Positions 57,701-64,000 of a DNA stretch of 64,000 nt are shown piece by piece; positions within the stretch are counted from its first letter, which is position 1, and every line of letters starts with the position of its first letter. The notes under the pieces are model-generated. The model searched no databases, was not told the DNA's origin, and worked only from the letters and a program-made list of their open reading frames with translations. This DNA comes from Amycolatopsis camponoti (lineage in GTDB: Bacteria; Actinomycetota; Actinomycetes; Mycobacteriales; Pseudonocardiaceae), in the NCBI RefSeq assembly GCF_902497555.1, contig NZ_CABVGP010000002.1, positions 2,802,501-2,866,500 on the forward strand, written 5' to 3'. The translations under genes were made by a program, and so were the position numbers.

Positions 57701-60008
57701 GGTCTTCGACCGGGGCCGGCGCGACCTCCGCGCGCCACTGCCGGTCCTGCCGGAACTCGACGTCCGCCGTGGAGCGCACCGCGAGCAGGTCGGGTGCGGT
57801 CCCGGCCGGGTACACCCGCCGGTGGGTCCGGGCGCCGCTGGTGACCGTGAGCGTCAGTGAACCGTCCGCTCCGGACTCGACTCCGGCGCGGGTCCCGTCC
57901 GGCCGCACGATCGTCGTGAGCAGGCCCTCCGCGGTGTACTCGAACGCCGTGGTGCGGCCGAGCGCGTCGGTGCGGGACAGGAGGCGGTCGTAGCGGTCCC
58001 AAGTGGACACCGTCGTCTCGCCGAGCGGGCCGACCTCGCGCACGACCTGGTCGGCTTCGTTGACGTGGAATTCCGTGCGGTGGCCGAGAGAGTCGGTGTA
58101 GGTGGTGACGCGGTTTTCGCGGTCGTAGGCGAACTGGCCGTCGTAGAACCCACGGTCGCCGACGGTCCGCACGCAGCGGCCTTCGGCGTCGTAGACGTAG
58201 CGGTACCAGACGCCGTTGCGGTCCTGCCAGCCGGTGATCCGGCCGTCCGCGTCGTAGTCGTAGGTCTCGGCCAGGCCCGAGGAGTTGATCACGCGGGTCA
58301 AGCGGCCGAGTTCGTCGTAGCCGAAGGTGCGGGCGAGCACGGTGAGGTTCTTCTTCGGGTCGACCACCCGGATCGCCGTGATCCGCCCGGCGGCCGAGTC
58401 GAGCTCGACCAGGTAGCCACTCGTGTGCCTCAGGAGCTTCGGTGCGCCGGACCGGTCGTACTCCACGTCGACCCGGTCGCGTCCGGCGCCGATCATCGCC
58501 GACACCGGAAGAGTCTCGCCGCCCCGGCCCGGAAGCCGGCCGAACCGCAACTCCGTGCCCCGCAGGGGATCCGTGACCGAGTACGTGCCGTCTTCGTCGA
58601 CGCTCAGCGGGCGGCGCGGACCCTCCGCCGGCTGTACCGGGGAACCGACCGCGGGGAGCGGGTAGACGAGGATCGTGCCGTCGGCGCAGTAGAAGGTCGC
58701 GGTGCGCTCGTCGAACTCGAGGCGCTGGTCCACGGTGGACGTCCAGACCGGACCGAACCACTGCCCCGCGCGGTAGGTCGAGAGGTGCAGCCGCTCCAGC
58801 ACGAGCGGGTCGGGCAGGCGCAGGTCCACCTGCTCCAGCACGACGGCCCCGCGCACCACGTCGACCGGGTCGGACTTGCAGACCAGGTTGTCCTTGCCGA
58901 CCGCGGTGTCGCGCGGGTTGTCCGGCTTGGGGGAGGGCGGCGGCGTGTTCGCCGGCCCCTTGGTCCCGGCACCGCCGCCTCCGGGCGGGTCGCCCTTCGC
59001 GAGTGGCGGCGGGGTGCCGTGGTCGCCCGGCGTCTTCACGGAGTCGTCGCCACCGGTCTTGCCGGGCGGCGGCGTGTGGTCCTTCGGGGTGCTGTGGTCG
59101 CCCGAGGCCGACGTGCTGTCGTCGCCGCCCTTGGCCGCCGGTGGCGGTGTGTGGTCCTTGGGGGTGCCGCCGCCGTCGCCACCGGGGGTTTTCCCCGGTG
59201 GCGCCTTCGGGGTTCCGGTGATGTCGCCGACCTTGGGCGGCGGGGCGGTCTTGCCGACCTTGATGTTCTTGAGCGCTTTGCCCGCGTCCTCGAACAGCGT
59301 TCCGGCCCTCTTCAGCAGCGGCACCAGGGCCTTCAACGCCTTGACGAGCTTGGTGACCAGGTCGGTGATCTTCGACGCGGTTTTCGCGACCGCGGTGATC
59401 ACCTGCGGGACGACCCAGGTCAGGCCGATGCCGAGGGTGAAGATGACCTGCAGCGCCCAGCTGATCAGGTGACCGACGAGTTCGGAGATGATGTCACGCA
59501 CCAGGGTGCGGACCGCGGCCACGACCTCACCGGCGGTTTTGACGCCGCTGGAAGCACCTTCGCAGCCCTGCTGCGCGGCTTGCAGGGTGGTGGCGACGTC
59601 CTGTCCGCGCTGCCGGTAGGTGTCCGAGGCTGGTCCGGACCACGACTGCAGATCGGCCTTGATGGCGTCGGTCAGGTCCGAGGAGACGCTGCCGAGCTCT
59701 TTGGCGACGTTGGCCCAGGTCTCGGACTGGGCGGCGATTTCGTCGGCGTTGCCGGTGAGCGCGTTGAGGGCGTCCTTGAGCGGGCCGACGTGCTCCATCA
59801 ACCAGCTGACCCCGGCGGCGAGGATCGCGCCGAACGGGTCCATGGCCATCGACAGGGCGTCGAGCGCCGTGCCGACCGCGCCCATCGCCACCGAGGCCCA
59901 GTCGCCGCTCTTGATGGCGGCCGAGAGATCGTTGGCGGATTCCAGGAGCGAGATGCCGGAGTAGGCCTTCGTCGAGTCCTGGGTCTGCGCGATCAACGGG
60001 TTGCTCAC
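54753..60008 (-). CDS. giant WXG-RHS polymorphic toxin-like protein with a C-terminal HExxH domain
   Basis: 1751 residues. Order: a WXG100-like helical N-terminus with W-S-G at 123-125; hydrophobic helices about 170-205; a Pro/Gly/Thr/Asp-rich linker (260-370) with repeated KDHTPPP; a DUF6531 start (from about 380); many YD/RHS repeats; the RHS core end RYYDPGTGRYLSQDPLGL (about 1313-1330); five polyproline tracts (about 1393-1480); then a unique C-terminal domain. That domain has HEMGH at 1630-1634 and Glu 1653 as a possible third ligand, a zincin-like metallopeptidase signature. It is probably exported by a type VII system and releases the C-terminal domain; no signal peptide or secretion gene is nearby. 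Confidence 0.9.
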   Translation of the reverse strand: MSNPLIAQTQDSTKAYSGISLLESANDLSAAIKSGDWASVAMGAVGTALDALSMAMDPFGAILAAGVSWLMEHVGPLKDALNALTGNADEIAAQSETWANVAKELGSVSSDLTDAIKADLQSWSGPASDTYRQRGQDVATTLQAAQQGCEGASSGVKTAGEVVAAVRTLVRDIISELVGHLISWALQVIFTLGIGLTWVVPQVITAVAKTASKITDLVTKLVKALKALVPLLKRAGTLFEDAGKALKNIKVGKTAPPPKVGDITGTPKAPPGKTPGGDGGGTPKDHTPPPAAKGGDDSTSASGDHSTPKDHTPPPGKTGGDDSVKTPGDHGTPPPLAKGDPPGGGGAGTKGPANTPPPSPKPDNPRDTAVGKDNLVCKSDPVDVVRGAVVLEQVDLRLPDPLVLERLHLSTYRAGQWFGPVWTSTVDQRLEFDERTATFYCADGTILVYPLPAVGSPVQPAEGPRRPLSVDEDGTYSVTDPLRGTELRFGRLPGRGGETLPVSAMIGAGRDRVDVEYDRSGAPKLLRHTSGYLVELDSAAGRITAIRVVDPKKNLTVLARTFGYDELGRLTRVINSSGLAETYDYDADGRITGWQDRNGVWYRYVYDAEGRCVRTVGDRGFYDGQFAYDRENRVTTYTDSLGHRTEFHVNEADQVVREVGPLGETTVSTWDRYDRLLSRTDALGRTTAFEYTAEGLLTTIVRPDGTRAGVESGADGSLTLTVTSGARTHRRVYPAGTAPDLLAVRSTADVEFRQDRQWRAEVAPAPVEDPVERDLFGRPRVVTDASGARTRLDWTVEGRRALRIGPTGRQDKWRYDPEGNVVEHGGERYEYGPFDLTVAKIDATGARTAYEYDTELRLTRVTNPAGLTWSYTYDAAGRPVSETDFDGRVLRFEYDGAGQLVKSVDGLGAATTFTYDALGNVVERHTAAGVTTYTYDPVGFLVRATEGDSVVEIERDEFGHVVRETVDGRAIAYSYDEASVRRHTPSGVDSAWTYDADGTPASLLVAGQVVSFRHDEAGREIERTTGTGATLTQAFDAEHQLTRQTVTARDTARVIQQRGYLYQPDGRLVGVDDALSGPVRFRLDPAGRVTDVAARSGTESYRYDAAGNIVHAQLPAAELGPRDYTGNTLAAAGPVRFGYDAQGRLTTRSGPSGTWTYHWGPLDRLLGVRTPQGAEWRYRYDPFGRRTAKQRLAPDGSVAEEVTFTWSGQLLVEQVHRGADGRELVLTWDHYPGSTRPVTQTEHLGTGVRFFSFVTDQIGTPVDMVDAHGVVAWHATTSLWGRVTPGRPGSVSTPLRFPGQYADDETGLHYNVFRYYDPGTGRYLSQDPLGLSPAPNPIAYVPNPLSEADPLGLGCTSSKLADDTDTPAPHPAPPPHANAGNDATHVQNSNPSPQPPPPPPPPPPPPGHGATGAPPPPPPPPPPGHGNTGAPPPPPPPPPPGHGNTGAPPPPPPPPPGHGATGAPPPPPPPPPPGHGTGTPGGDHTGGGQSHSGGNQNQHTPIDYEPAGPDHPGNNRPANDNRPFGDKYDDYQNELGIDGPQKTLKIPDDPNVKLNTKIEDLPPDVAHGFGPADHGKTVGHYMGYDADTVAGEFGHNKAHDALDLQGGGGYNHQSGTINLGAGQPDKTLYHEMGHIKQDQLGYNGSNTNQSVIEYHNVLHHENKFNLNDPPRTSYTLNDIPGNANKTKHSWEDFQNDVNNLPADHPKKTQTQNAVQDIENVLNNDPRYAGLSDQIKKNLANEYFWGKRQGRG
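55570..55835 (-). repeat. polyproline minisatellite inside the RHS toxin gene
   Basis: Five tracts of 12, 10, 10, 9 and 10 prolines, separated by GHGATGA or GHGNTGA and closed by GHGTG. The DNA is a tandem array of units of roughly 50 bp, made mostly of GGC/GGA/GGT-type triplets on the + strand. It lies between the RHS core end and the C-terminal HExxH domain. Copy number could vary between strains. Confidence 0.85.
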
Positions 60009-60133
60009 GTCGGCACGCTAGCAGGGGGGCCACTGCCGTGTGCCCGAACTGCGGCGTTGTCCGAATAGTCGGTTCGCCGGAACCAGGCGTTCGTGCCCAG
60101 CGGGCCCGCAGCCGCACGCCGGCAGGCGTTGAG

Positions 60134-60976
60134 CTAGGCCCGAAGCACCTCGAGTTCGCGCGCTGCTGCGGCGATTGCGCGCAGGACACCGATGGGGTCT
60201 TCGCCCGCCGCGTGCAGGCCCACGTGGTTCGCCCCGGCCGTGATTTCCGTGTGGATGCCGGCCGCGATGGCCGGCGCTTCGCCGTGGAACACGAGTACGT
60301 CGATCAACCGGTCGCTGAACGGGTCGGTGAGATCGTCGTCGGTGTAGCCGATGCGCCGGAGGTTGTTGGCGTAGTTGGCGATGCCGAGGATCTGGCGCAG
60401 CCCGGCCCGGCCGGTCTCCCGGGCCCGGTCGGCGTCGGCGTCCAGCACCACGCCGTGGCCGGGCACCACCAGCTTGGTGGGGCCGAGGGCTTCCCGGGCG
60501 CGGCGGGTGTGTTCGGGCGTCACCTGGAGCGTGAGGGTGCCCGCGGCGCGCTCGGCGGCCAGCCGGAGCATCTTGGGGCCGAGGGCGGCCAGCAGCACGC
60601 GGTCGGCGGGGACACCGGCCGCGGTCAGGGTGTCCAGGTAGCCGGCGACCTTCGCCACCGGTGACGTGTAGCCGGCGTTGATTTCGCGGTGGCCGGCGCC
60701 GATGCCGATGAGCAGCCGGTCCGGGTGCCCGGCCGCGATGCGGTGGTAGGAGTCCGCGACGGTTTCCGCGTCGGCCTGCCACACGTTGAGCACGCTGGTG
60801 CCCACCACGATCCGGTTCGTGGCGTCCAGCAGCCGCTCCGCCGAAAGGAGATCAGCGGTCGGCGACGCCGCCAGCCAGATCGCGCCGTAGCCGGCTTCCT
60901 CCAGCGCGACGGCGTCCGTCGCGGTCGCCTCGGCAGCGGTCAGGTAGGCGCCGAGGGGCCCGAGTTCGATGGTCAT
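60134..60976 (-). CDS. F420-dependent LLM-class oxidoreductase
   Basis: 280 residues from ATG 60976; GTG 60982 is an alternative. Luciferase-like barrel features: EEAGYGAIWLAASP at the start, GTSVLNVWQADAETVADSY, GIGAGHREINAGY, and the family C-terminus DPIGVLRAIA. This fits the TIGR03620-type F420-linked group of actinobacteria. It uses coenzyme F420 to reduce or oxidise an unknown substrate. Divergent from a LysR gene with a clear LTTR-type palindrome in the 100-bp gap. Confidence 0.88.
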   Translation of the reverse strand: MTIELGPLGAYLTAAEATATDAVALEEAGYGAIWLAASPTADLLSAERLLDATNRIVVGTSVLNVWQADAETVADSYHRIAAGHPDRLLIGIGAGHREINAGYTSPVAKVAGYLDTLTAAGVPADRVLLAALGPKMLRLAAERAAGTLTLQVTPEHTRRAREALGPTKLVVPGHGVVLDADADRARETGRAGLRQILGIANYANNLRRIGYTDDDLTDPFSDRLIDVLVFHGEAPAIAAGIHTEITAGANHVGLHAAGEDPIGVLRAIAAAARELEVLRA

Positions 60977-61032
60977 GATCACGACTACAGCACCGGCCGG
61001 CCACGTCCACCAGCAGCAACCGCTACGTGCTG

Positions 61033-61051
61033 CGATAAGCTGAACTTATCG
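61033..61051. promoter_or_regulatory. LysR-type operator palindrome
   Basis: CGATAAG-CTGAA-CTTATCG, a perfect inverted repeat, in the gap between the divergent LLM and LysR genes, 26 bp before the LysR start. It fits the LTTR pattern of an AT-rich dyad. Confidence 0.65.
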
Positions 61052-61076
61052 TAGGTCCGGTCCGAGGCGGGGAATC

Positions 61077-61955
61077 ATGGAGTTGCGGGCGCTGCGCTGT
61101 TTCGTCGCCGTCGCCGACGAGCTGCACTTCGGCCGGGCCGCCGAGCGGCTGCACATCGCGCAGCCCGCGGTCAGCCAGCAGATCGCCCGGCTGGAGCGGG
61201 AACTCGGGGTCCGGCTGTTCGACCGGTCGCCGCGCCGGGTCCGGCTCACCGAGGCCGGGCAGCGGGTGCTCGACGCGGCACGCACCACGCTCGCCGCGGC
61301 CGGCCAGGTGAAGATCGCGGCGAAGCAGGTCCCGACGACGGTGCGCATCGGCACCGCCGCGGGCATGACCGCCCGTCTGGAACGCGGTATCGACGCCCTG
61401 CGCGAGCGGGCGCCGGAGTTCGACGTGGTGCTGGTCGACCTGCCGGTCGAAGCCCGGATCAACGCTCTCCGGCAGGGTGACCTCGACCTGGCGCTGACCC
61501 GCGGCGTGGGCTCCGTACCCGGGCTGACGGTACTGCCGGCCTGGGAGGAGAACCTGCTGGCGGTGGTGTCCGGACGGCACCCGGCCGCGGACGGCGCTCC
61601 CGTCGGCTTGGCCGAGCTGGCCGGCGACACGCTGCGCTTACCCGCCCGGGAGCACGACCCGTCGTTGTACGACGCCGTGGTCCTGGCGCTGCGCGACACC
61701 GGCCTGTGCCCGCCGACCGGCCGGCCGGTCGGCACGCTCCAGGACACGATCGTCGAAGTCGGCTCGGATCCGCGGAGCTGGACGGTGCTGTCCGCCGACC
61801 AGGTCGCCGAGATCCACTCGACTCGTGTCCGGGCGATCCCGCTCGAACCGGCGATCACGATCGCCGGTGGCGTCATCGTCGCCGCGGATGCGGGTAACGC
61901 AGCCGAATGCGCGGTGGCGGCCTTCCGCGACGAAGTGGTCCCGCACCGTCCATAG
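61077..61955 (+). CDS. LysR-family transcriptional regulator
   Basis: 292 residues. HTH at the N-terminus (LRALRCFVAVADELHFGRAAERLHIAQPAVSQQIARLE), then the substrate-binding-protein-like effector domain. It is divergent from the F420-dependent oxidoreductase, so it probably controls that gene through the dyad at 61033-61051. Confidence 0.92.
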   Translation: MELRALRCFVAVADELHFGRAAERLHIAQPAVSQQIARLERELGVRLFDRSPRRVRLTEAGQRVLDAARTTLAAAGQVKIAAKQVPTTVRIGTAAGMTARLERGIDALRERAPEFDVVLVDLPVEARINALRQGDLDLALTRGVGSVPGLTVLPAWEENLLAVVSGRHPAADGAPVGLAELAGDTLRLPAREHDPSLYDAVVLALRDTGLCPPTGRPVGTLQDTIVEVGSDPRSWTVLSADQVAEIHSTRVRAIPLEPAITIAGGVIVAADAGNAAECAVAAFRDEVVPHRP

Positions 61956-62091
61956 TGGACACCGGCAACACCCTGTGGCGGCACGCTTCGCCGCCGCCGG
62001 TCACCGCAAGAGGTCCGGCCGGCTTCCAGGTGTTCTGTGGAGCCGGTCGAGAGCAAGACAGTGACACCGCCCTGGACGCCGGCCCCGGCGC

Positions 62092-62570
62092 GCCGGGGTC
62101 GGCAAAGCCGCGCTGTACCGGCGGTGGCGGTCGAAGCAAGCGATGCTCGCGGGCCTGATCCGGGACAAGGTCGCCGGCTCGCTGCCGCCCACCCCGGACA
62201 CCGGTGCGCTGCGGACCGACCTGCGCGAGCTGTTCGCCACCTTCCGCGCTCAGCCGGCCGATCCGCGCATCACCCGGATCGGAGCCGGGCTGTTGGCCGA
62301 AGCCGAGCACGACGCGACGCTCGCCGAGGTGCTGCGGACCGGAGTGGCCGAGCCGCGCCGGGCGGCGGCCCGGGCGATCCCGCAGGCCGCGATCGACCGC
62401 GGCGAGCTCCCGCCCGGCCGGGAAGTCGAGCTGGGCACCGACCTGCTGATCGCACCGCCGGCCTTCCGGATGCTCGTGCTCGAGGTACCGATCGATGACC
62501 GGTACCTGGAAACGCTGACGCGGGCGGTCGAGGCGGCCCTGGAGGCAGCGTTCTCAGGAGCGACGAGCGG
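62092..62570 (+). pseudogene. 5'-truncated TetR-family regulator remnant
   Basis: The frame resembles the end of a TetR HTH (AGVGKAALYRRWRSKQAML) and its C-terminal domain (TDLRELFATFRAQPADP, LLIAPPAFRMLVLEVPIDDRYLETL). The sequence upstream in that frame has no HTH beginning, and the frame runs on past the normal end without a stop. The N-terminal ~35 residues are lost. Not functional as it stands. Confidence 0.7.
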
Positions 62571-62687
62571 ACTCCGCCCCACCTGCCGCGAGGGAACCGC
62601 GCCCCCGGGCGGTTGCGGGAGAAAACCGGCGTATCCGGCTGCGTCTGCCATGCTGACCGGCGTCGGAGCCGGCGAGAGGAACAGTGA

Positions 62688-64000
62688 GTGGGTACGACGG
62701 GTCTGGCGGCTCGCCTGGCCGAGGCGCGGACCGGTGCGCTGGTGGGCCGGGAGCCGGAACGGGCGGTGCTCGACCGGATGCTGTCGGGAGCGCCGGACGC
62801 TCCCGTGGTGGCCTACGTGCACGGTCCCGGCGGGATCGGCAAGTCGTCGCTGCTGCGCTACGCCGCCCGGCAGGCGGCGCTCGCCGGGCGGCGGGTGGTG
62901 CCGGTGGACGCCCGTTACCTCGACGCCGATCCGCGTCGCCTCGCGGAGGCCGCCGCCCCGGCGTGCGCCGATCCCGGCACCGTCCTGCTCCTCGACACCT
63001 TCGAGCAGTGCCAACCGCTCGAGGGGTGGCTGCGCGAGACTTTCCTGCCACGGCTGGCCGAGGGCGCGCTGGTCGTCCTGGCGAGCCGGGTCGCGCCCGA
63101 TGCCGAGTGGTCGCTGGATCCCGGCTGGGCGCCGCTCTTCGCCGCACTGGCCGTGCGGCCGCTCGATGCCGTCCAGTCCGCCGCGTTGCTCGCCGCCCGC
63201 GGTGTCCCGGCCGAGCAGCGCGGCGCCTTCGTCACCTTCGCCGGAGGCAGCCCGCTCGCGCTGTCCCTCGCCGCCTCCGTGCCCGCCGAGGGGCCGGGCA
63301 CGCCGTGGGAACCCGCCGGGGACGTGCTGACGACCCTGGTCGACCGGCTGGTCGGCGACGTCCCGACCACGGCGCACCAACGCGCCCTCGAAGTCGTCGC
63401 GCAGGCGTACGTCACCCGGGAGCCGGTGCTGCGAGCGGTACTGGGTGAGGCGGAAGCCGCGCCGATGTTCGCCTGGCTGCGGCAGCAGCCCTACATCGAG
63501 GCGACGCCCGAAGGGCTGTACCCGCACGACGCCGTGCGGGCCACGCTCGAGGCCGACCTGCGCTGGCGGGACCCCGAACGCCACGACGACGTCCGCGTCC
63601 GCGTCTCGGTGGCCTGCCTGCAGGCGGTCCGCGGCGCCGCCGAAGACGACGTGCTGCTGCGGGTGGCGGAGTGGATGTTCCTCTTCCGCGACCGGAGCGG
63701 CCCGGAGGACCCGTACGACTGGGGAGCGCACCGGCACGTCGAAGACCGTCCGCTGCGCCCCGAGGACGTGCCCGACGTGGTGCGGATGGCGGAGGAGGCC
63801 GAGGGCGCGGCTTCCGCGGCCGCGGCCGCGCACTGGGTGCGTCGCCAGCCGGAAGGCTTTCGCGTCTACCGGTACACGGGCACGGCCGAGCCCGTGGGGT
63901 TCATGGCCATCCTGCGGCTCGACACCCCGCTGCCCCGGGACCTCGCCGCGGACCCGGTGATCGCGGCGCTGTGGGAACACGTGGCGGCGGCCGCTCCGCT
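62688..64000 (+). CDS. large NTPase-type regulator, N-terminal part (runs off the window)
   Basis: At least 437 residues from GTG 62688, behind a GAGAGGA site; open to the right edge. An AAA/NTPase module with Walker A GPGGIGKSSLL and a Walker-B-like VLLLDTFEQC, followed by helical repeats, then from about 405 a stretch that looks GNAT-like (TAEPVGFMAILRLDTPLP). This order is known in actinobacterial LuxR-type or orphan NTPase regulators; the DNA-binding domain would lie beyond the edge. A competing frame starting at 62684 has poor codon use. Confidence 0.75.
   Translation, partial: MGTTGLAARLAEARTGALVGREPERAVLDRMLSGAPDAPVVAYVHGPGGIGKSSLLRYAARQAALAGRRVVPVDARYLDADPRRLAEAAAPACADPGTVLLLDTFEQCQPLEGWLRETFLPRLAEGALVVLASRVAPDAEWSLDPGWAPLFAALAVRPLDAVQSAALLAARGVPAEQRGAFVTFAGGSPLALSLAASVPAEGPGTPWEPAGDVLTTLVDRLVGDVPTTAHQRALEVVAQAYVTREPVLRAVLGEAEAAPMFAWLRQQPYIEATPEGLYPHDAVRATLEADLRWRDPERHDDVRVRVSVACLQAVRGAAEDDVLLRVAEWMFLFRDRSGPEDPYDWGAHRHVEDRPLRPEDVPDVVRMAEEAEGAASAAAAAHWVRRQPEGFRVYRYTGTAEPVGFMAILRLDTPLPRDLAADPVIAALWEHVAAAAP

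Noticed and set aside
54279..57860. 1193-codon open frame on the + strand across the toxin gene
   Set aside because: It is antisense to the RHS gene, low in complexity (Val/Gly/Arg-rich) and has no domain. It is a by-product of strong GC bias in the third codon position.
58065..60068. 667-codon + strand frame
   Set aside because: Antisense shadow of the N-terminal half of the RHS gene, with no domain.

Overview
The window is very GC-rich DNA (about 70 % or more, with G/C in almost every third codon position). It carries GAF-ANTAR regulators, WXG-type secreted proteins, an F420-dependent LLM oxidoreductase, STAS/anti-sigma-kinase proteins and many TetR, LysR and PucR regulators. This points to a free-living actinomycete, most likely of the Pseudonocardiales (Amycolatopsis-like); the genus is an inference from gene content. 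I saw no rRNA, tRNA or CRISPR. Most of it is accessory chromosome: small catabolic or detoxification operons, each beside its own regulator.

Layout. 1-3.2 kb: an AraC regulator cut by the window edge, an SDR, and a LysR/hydrolase divergent pair. 3.2-9.6 kb: a leftward operon (MHS-type transporter, D-2-hydroxyacid dehydrogenase, isonitrile-hydratase-like protein, aldehyde dehydrogenase), a divergent GntR repressor and a separate HpaI-type aldolase. The same CTGTCGACAG palindrome lies in both promoters, so these six genes look like one hydroxy/keto-acid regulon. 9.7-19.4 kb: TetR with cupin and dienelactone hydrolase, HAD phosphatase, a LysR with two likely target genes sharing an 18-bp motif, a MOSC protein coupled to a PDR/VanB-type reductase, a TetR/quinone-oxidoreductase pair and DedA. 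19.7-24.5 kb: acyl-CoA synthetase, a hypothetical protein, and a stress cassette (DUF2267, Hsp20, Hsp31-like). 24.7-29.8 kb: a two-gene WXG-type unit whose larger product ends in a DUF4474 domain, a DUF3592 membrane protein, an Ltp-repeat protein and a broken class-III aminotransferase.

29.8-34 kb is a signalling island: a free STAS protein and two tandem proteins that each join a STAS-like domain to an RsbW-like ATPase, divergent from two GAF-ANTAR regulators. 34.7-42.5 kb is a likely ketone-degradation locus: antibiotic-biosynthesis-type monooxygenase, TetR, esterase, Baeyer-Villiger monooxygenase, alcohol dehydrogenase and acyl-CoA ligase. The inverted repeat GATGTC-N7-GACATC lies in both promoter regions, and an IS110-family element has landed inside the locus. 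42.6-54.7 kb holds more regulator/enzyme modules: SnoaL-DUF1772-NIPSNAP-hydrolase, TetR/oxidoreductase/SnoaL, serine hydrolase/MerR, SDR/XRE, and SDR/PucR.

54.75-60.0 kb is the most striking gene: a 1751-residue polymorphic-toxin-like protein with a WXG-type N-terminus, a DUF6531/RHS-YD barrel, five polyproline tracts and a C-terminal domain with an HEMGH zinc-protease motif. No immunity gene is recognisable next to it. The window closes with an LLM/LysR divergent pair, a 5'-truncated TetR remnant and the start of a large NTPase-type regulator.

Frame breaks occur in several otherwise well-preserved genes (near 24.91, 28.9-29.35, 32.51 and 51.15 kb). Some are real decay and some may be sequencing indels in GC-rich DNA.
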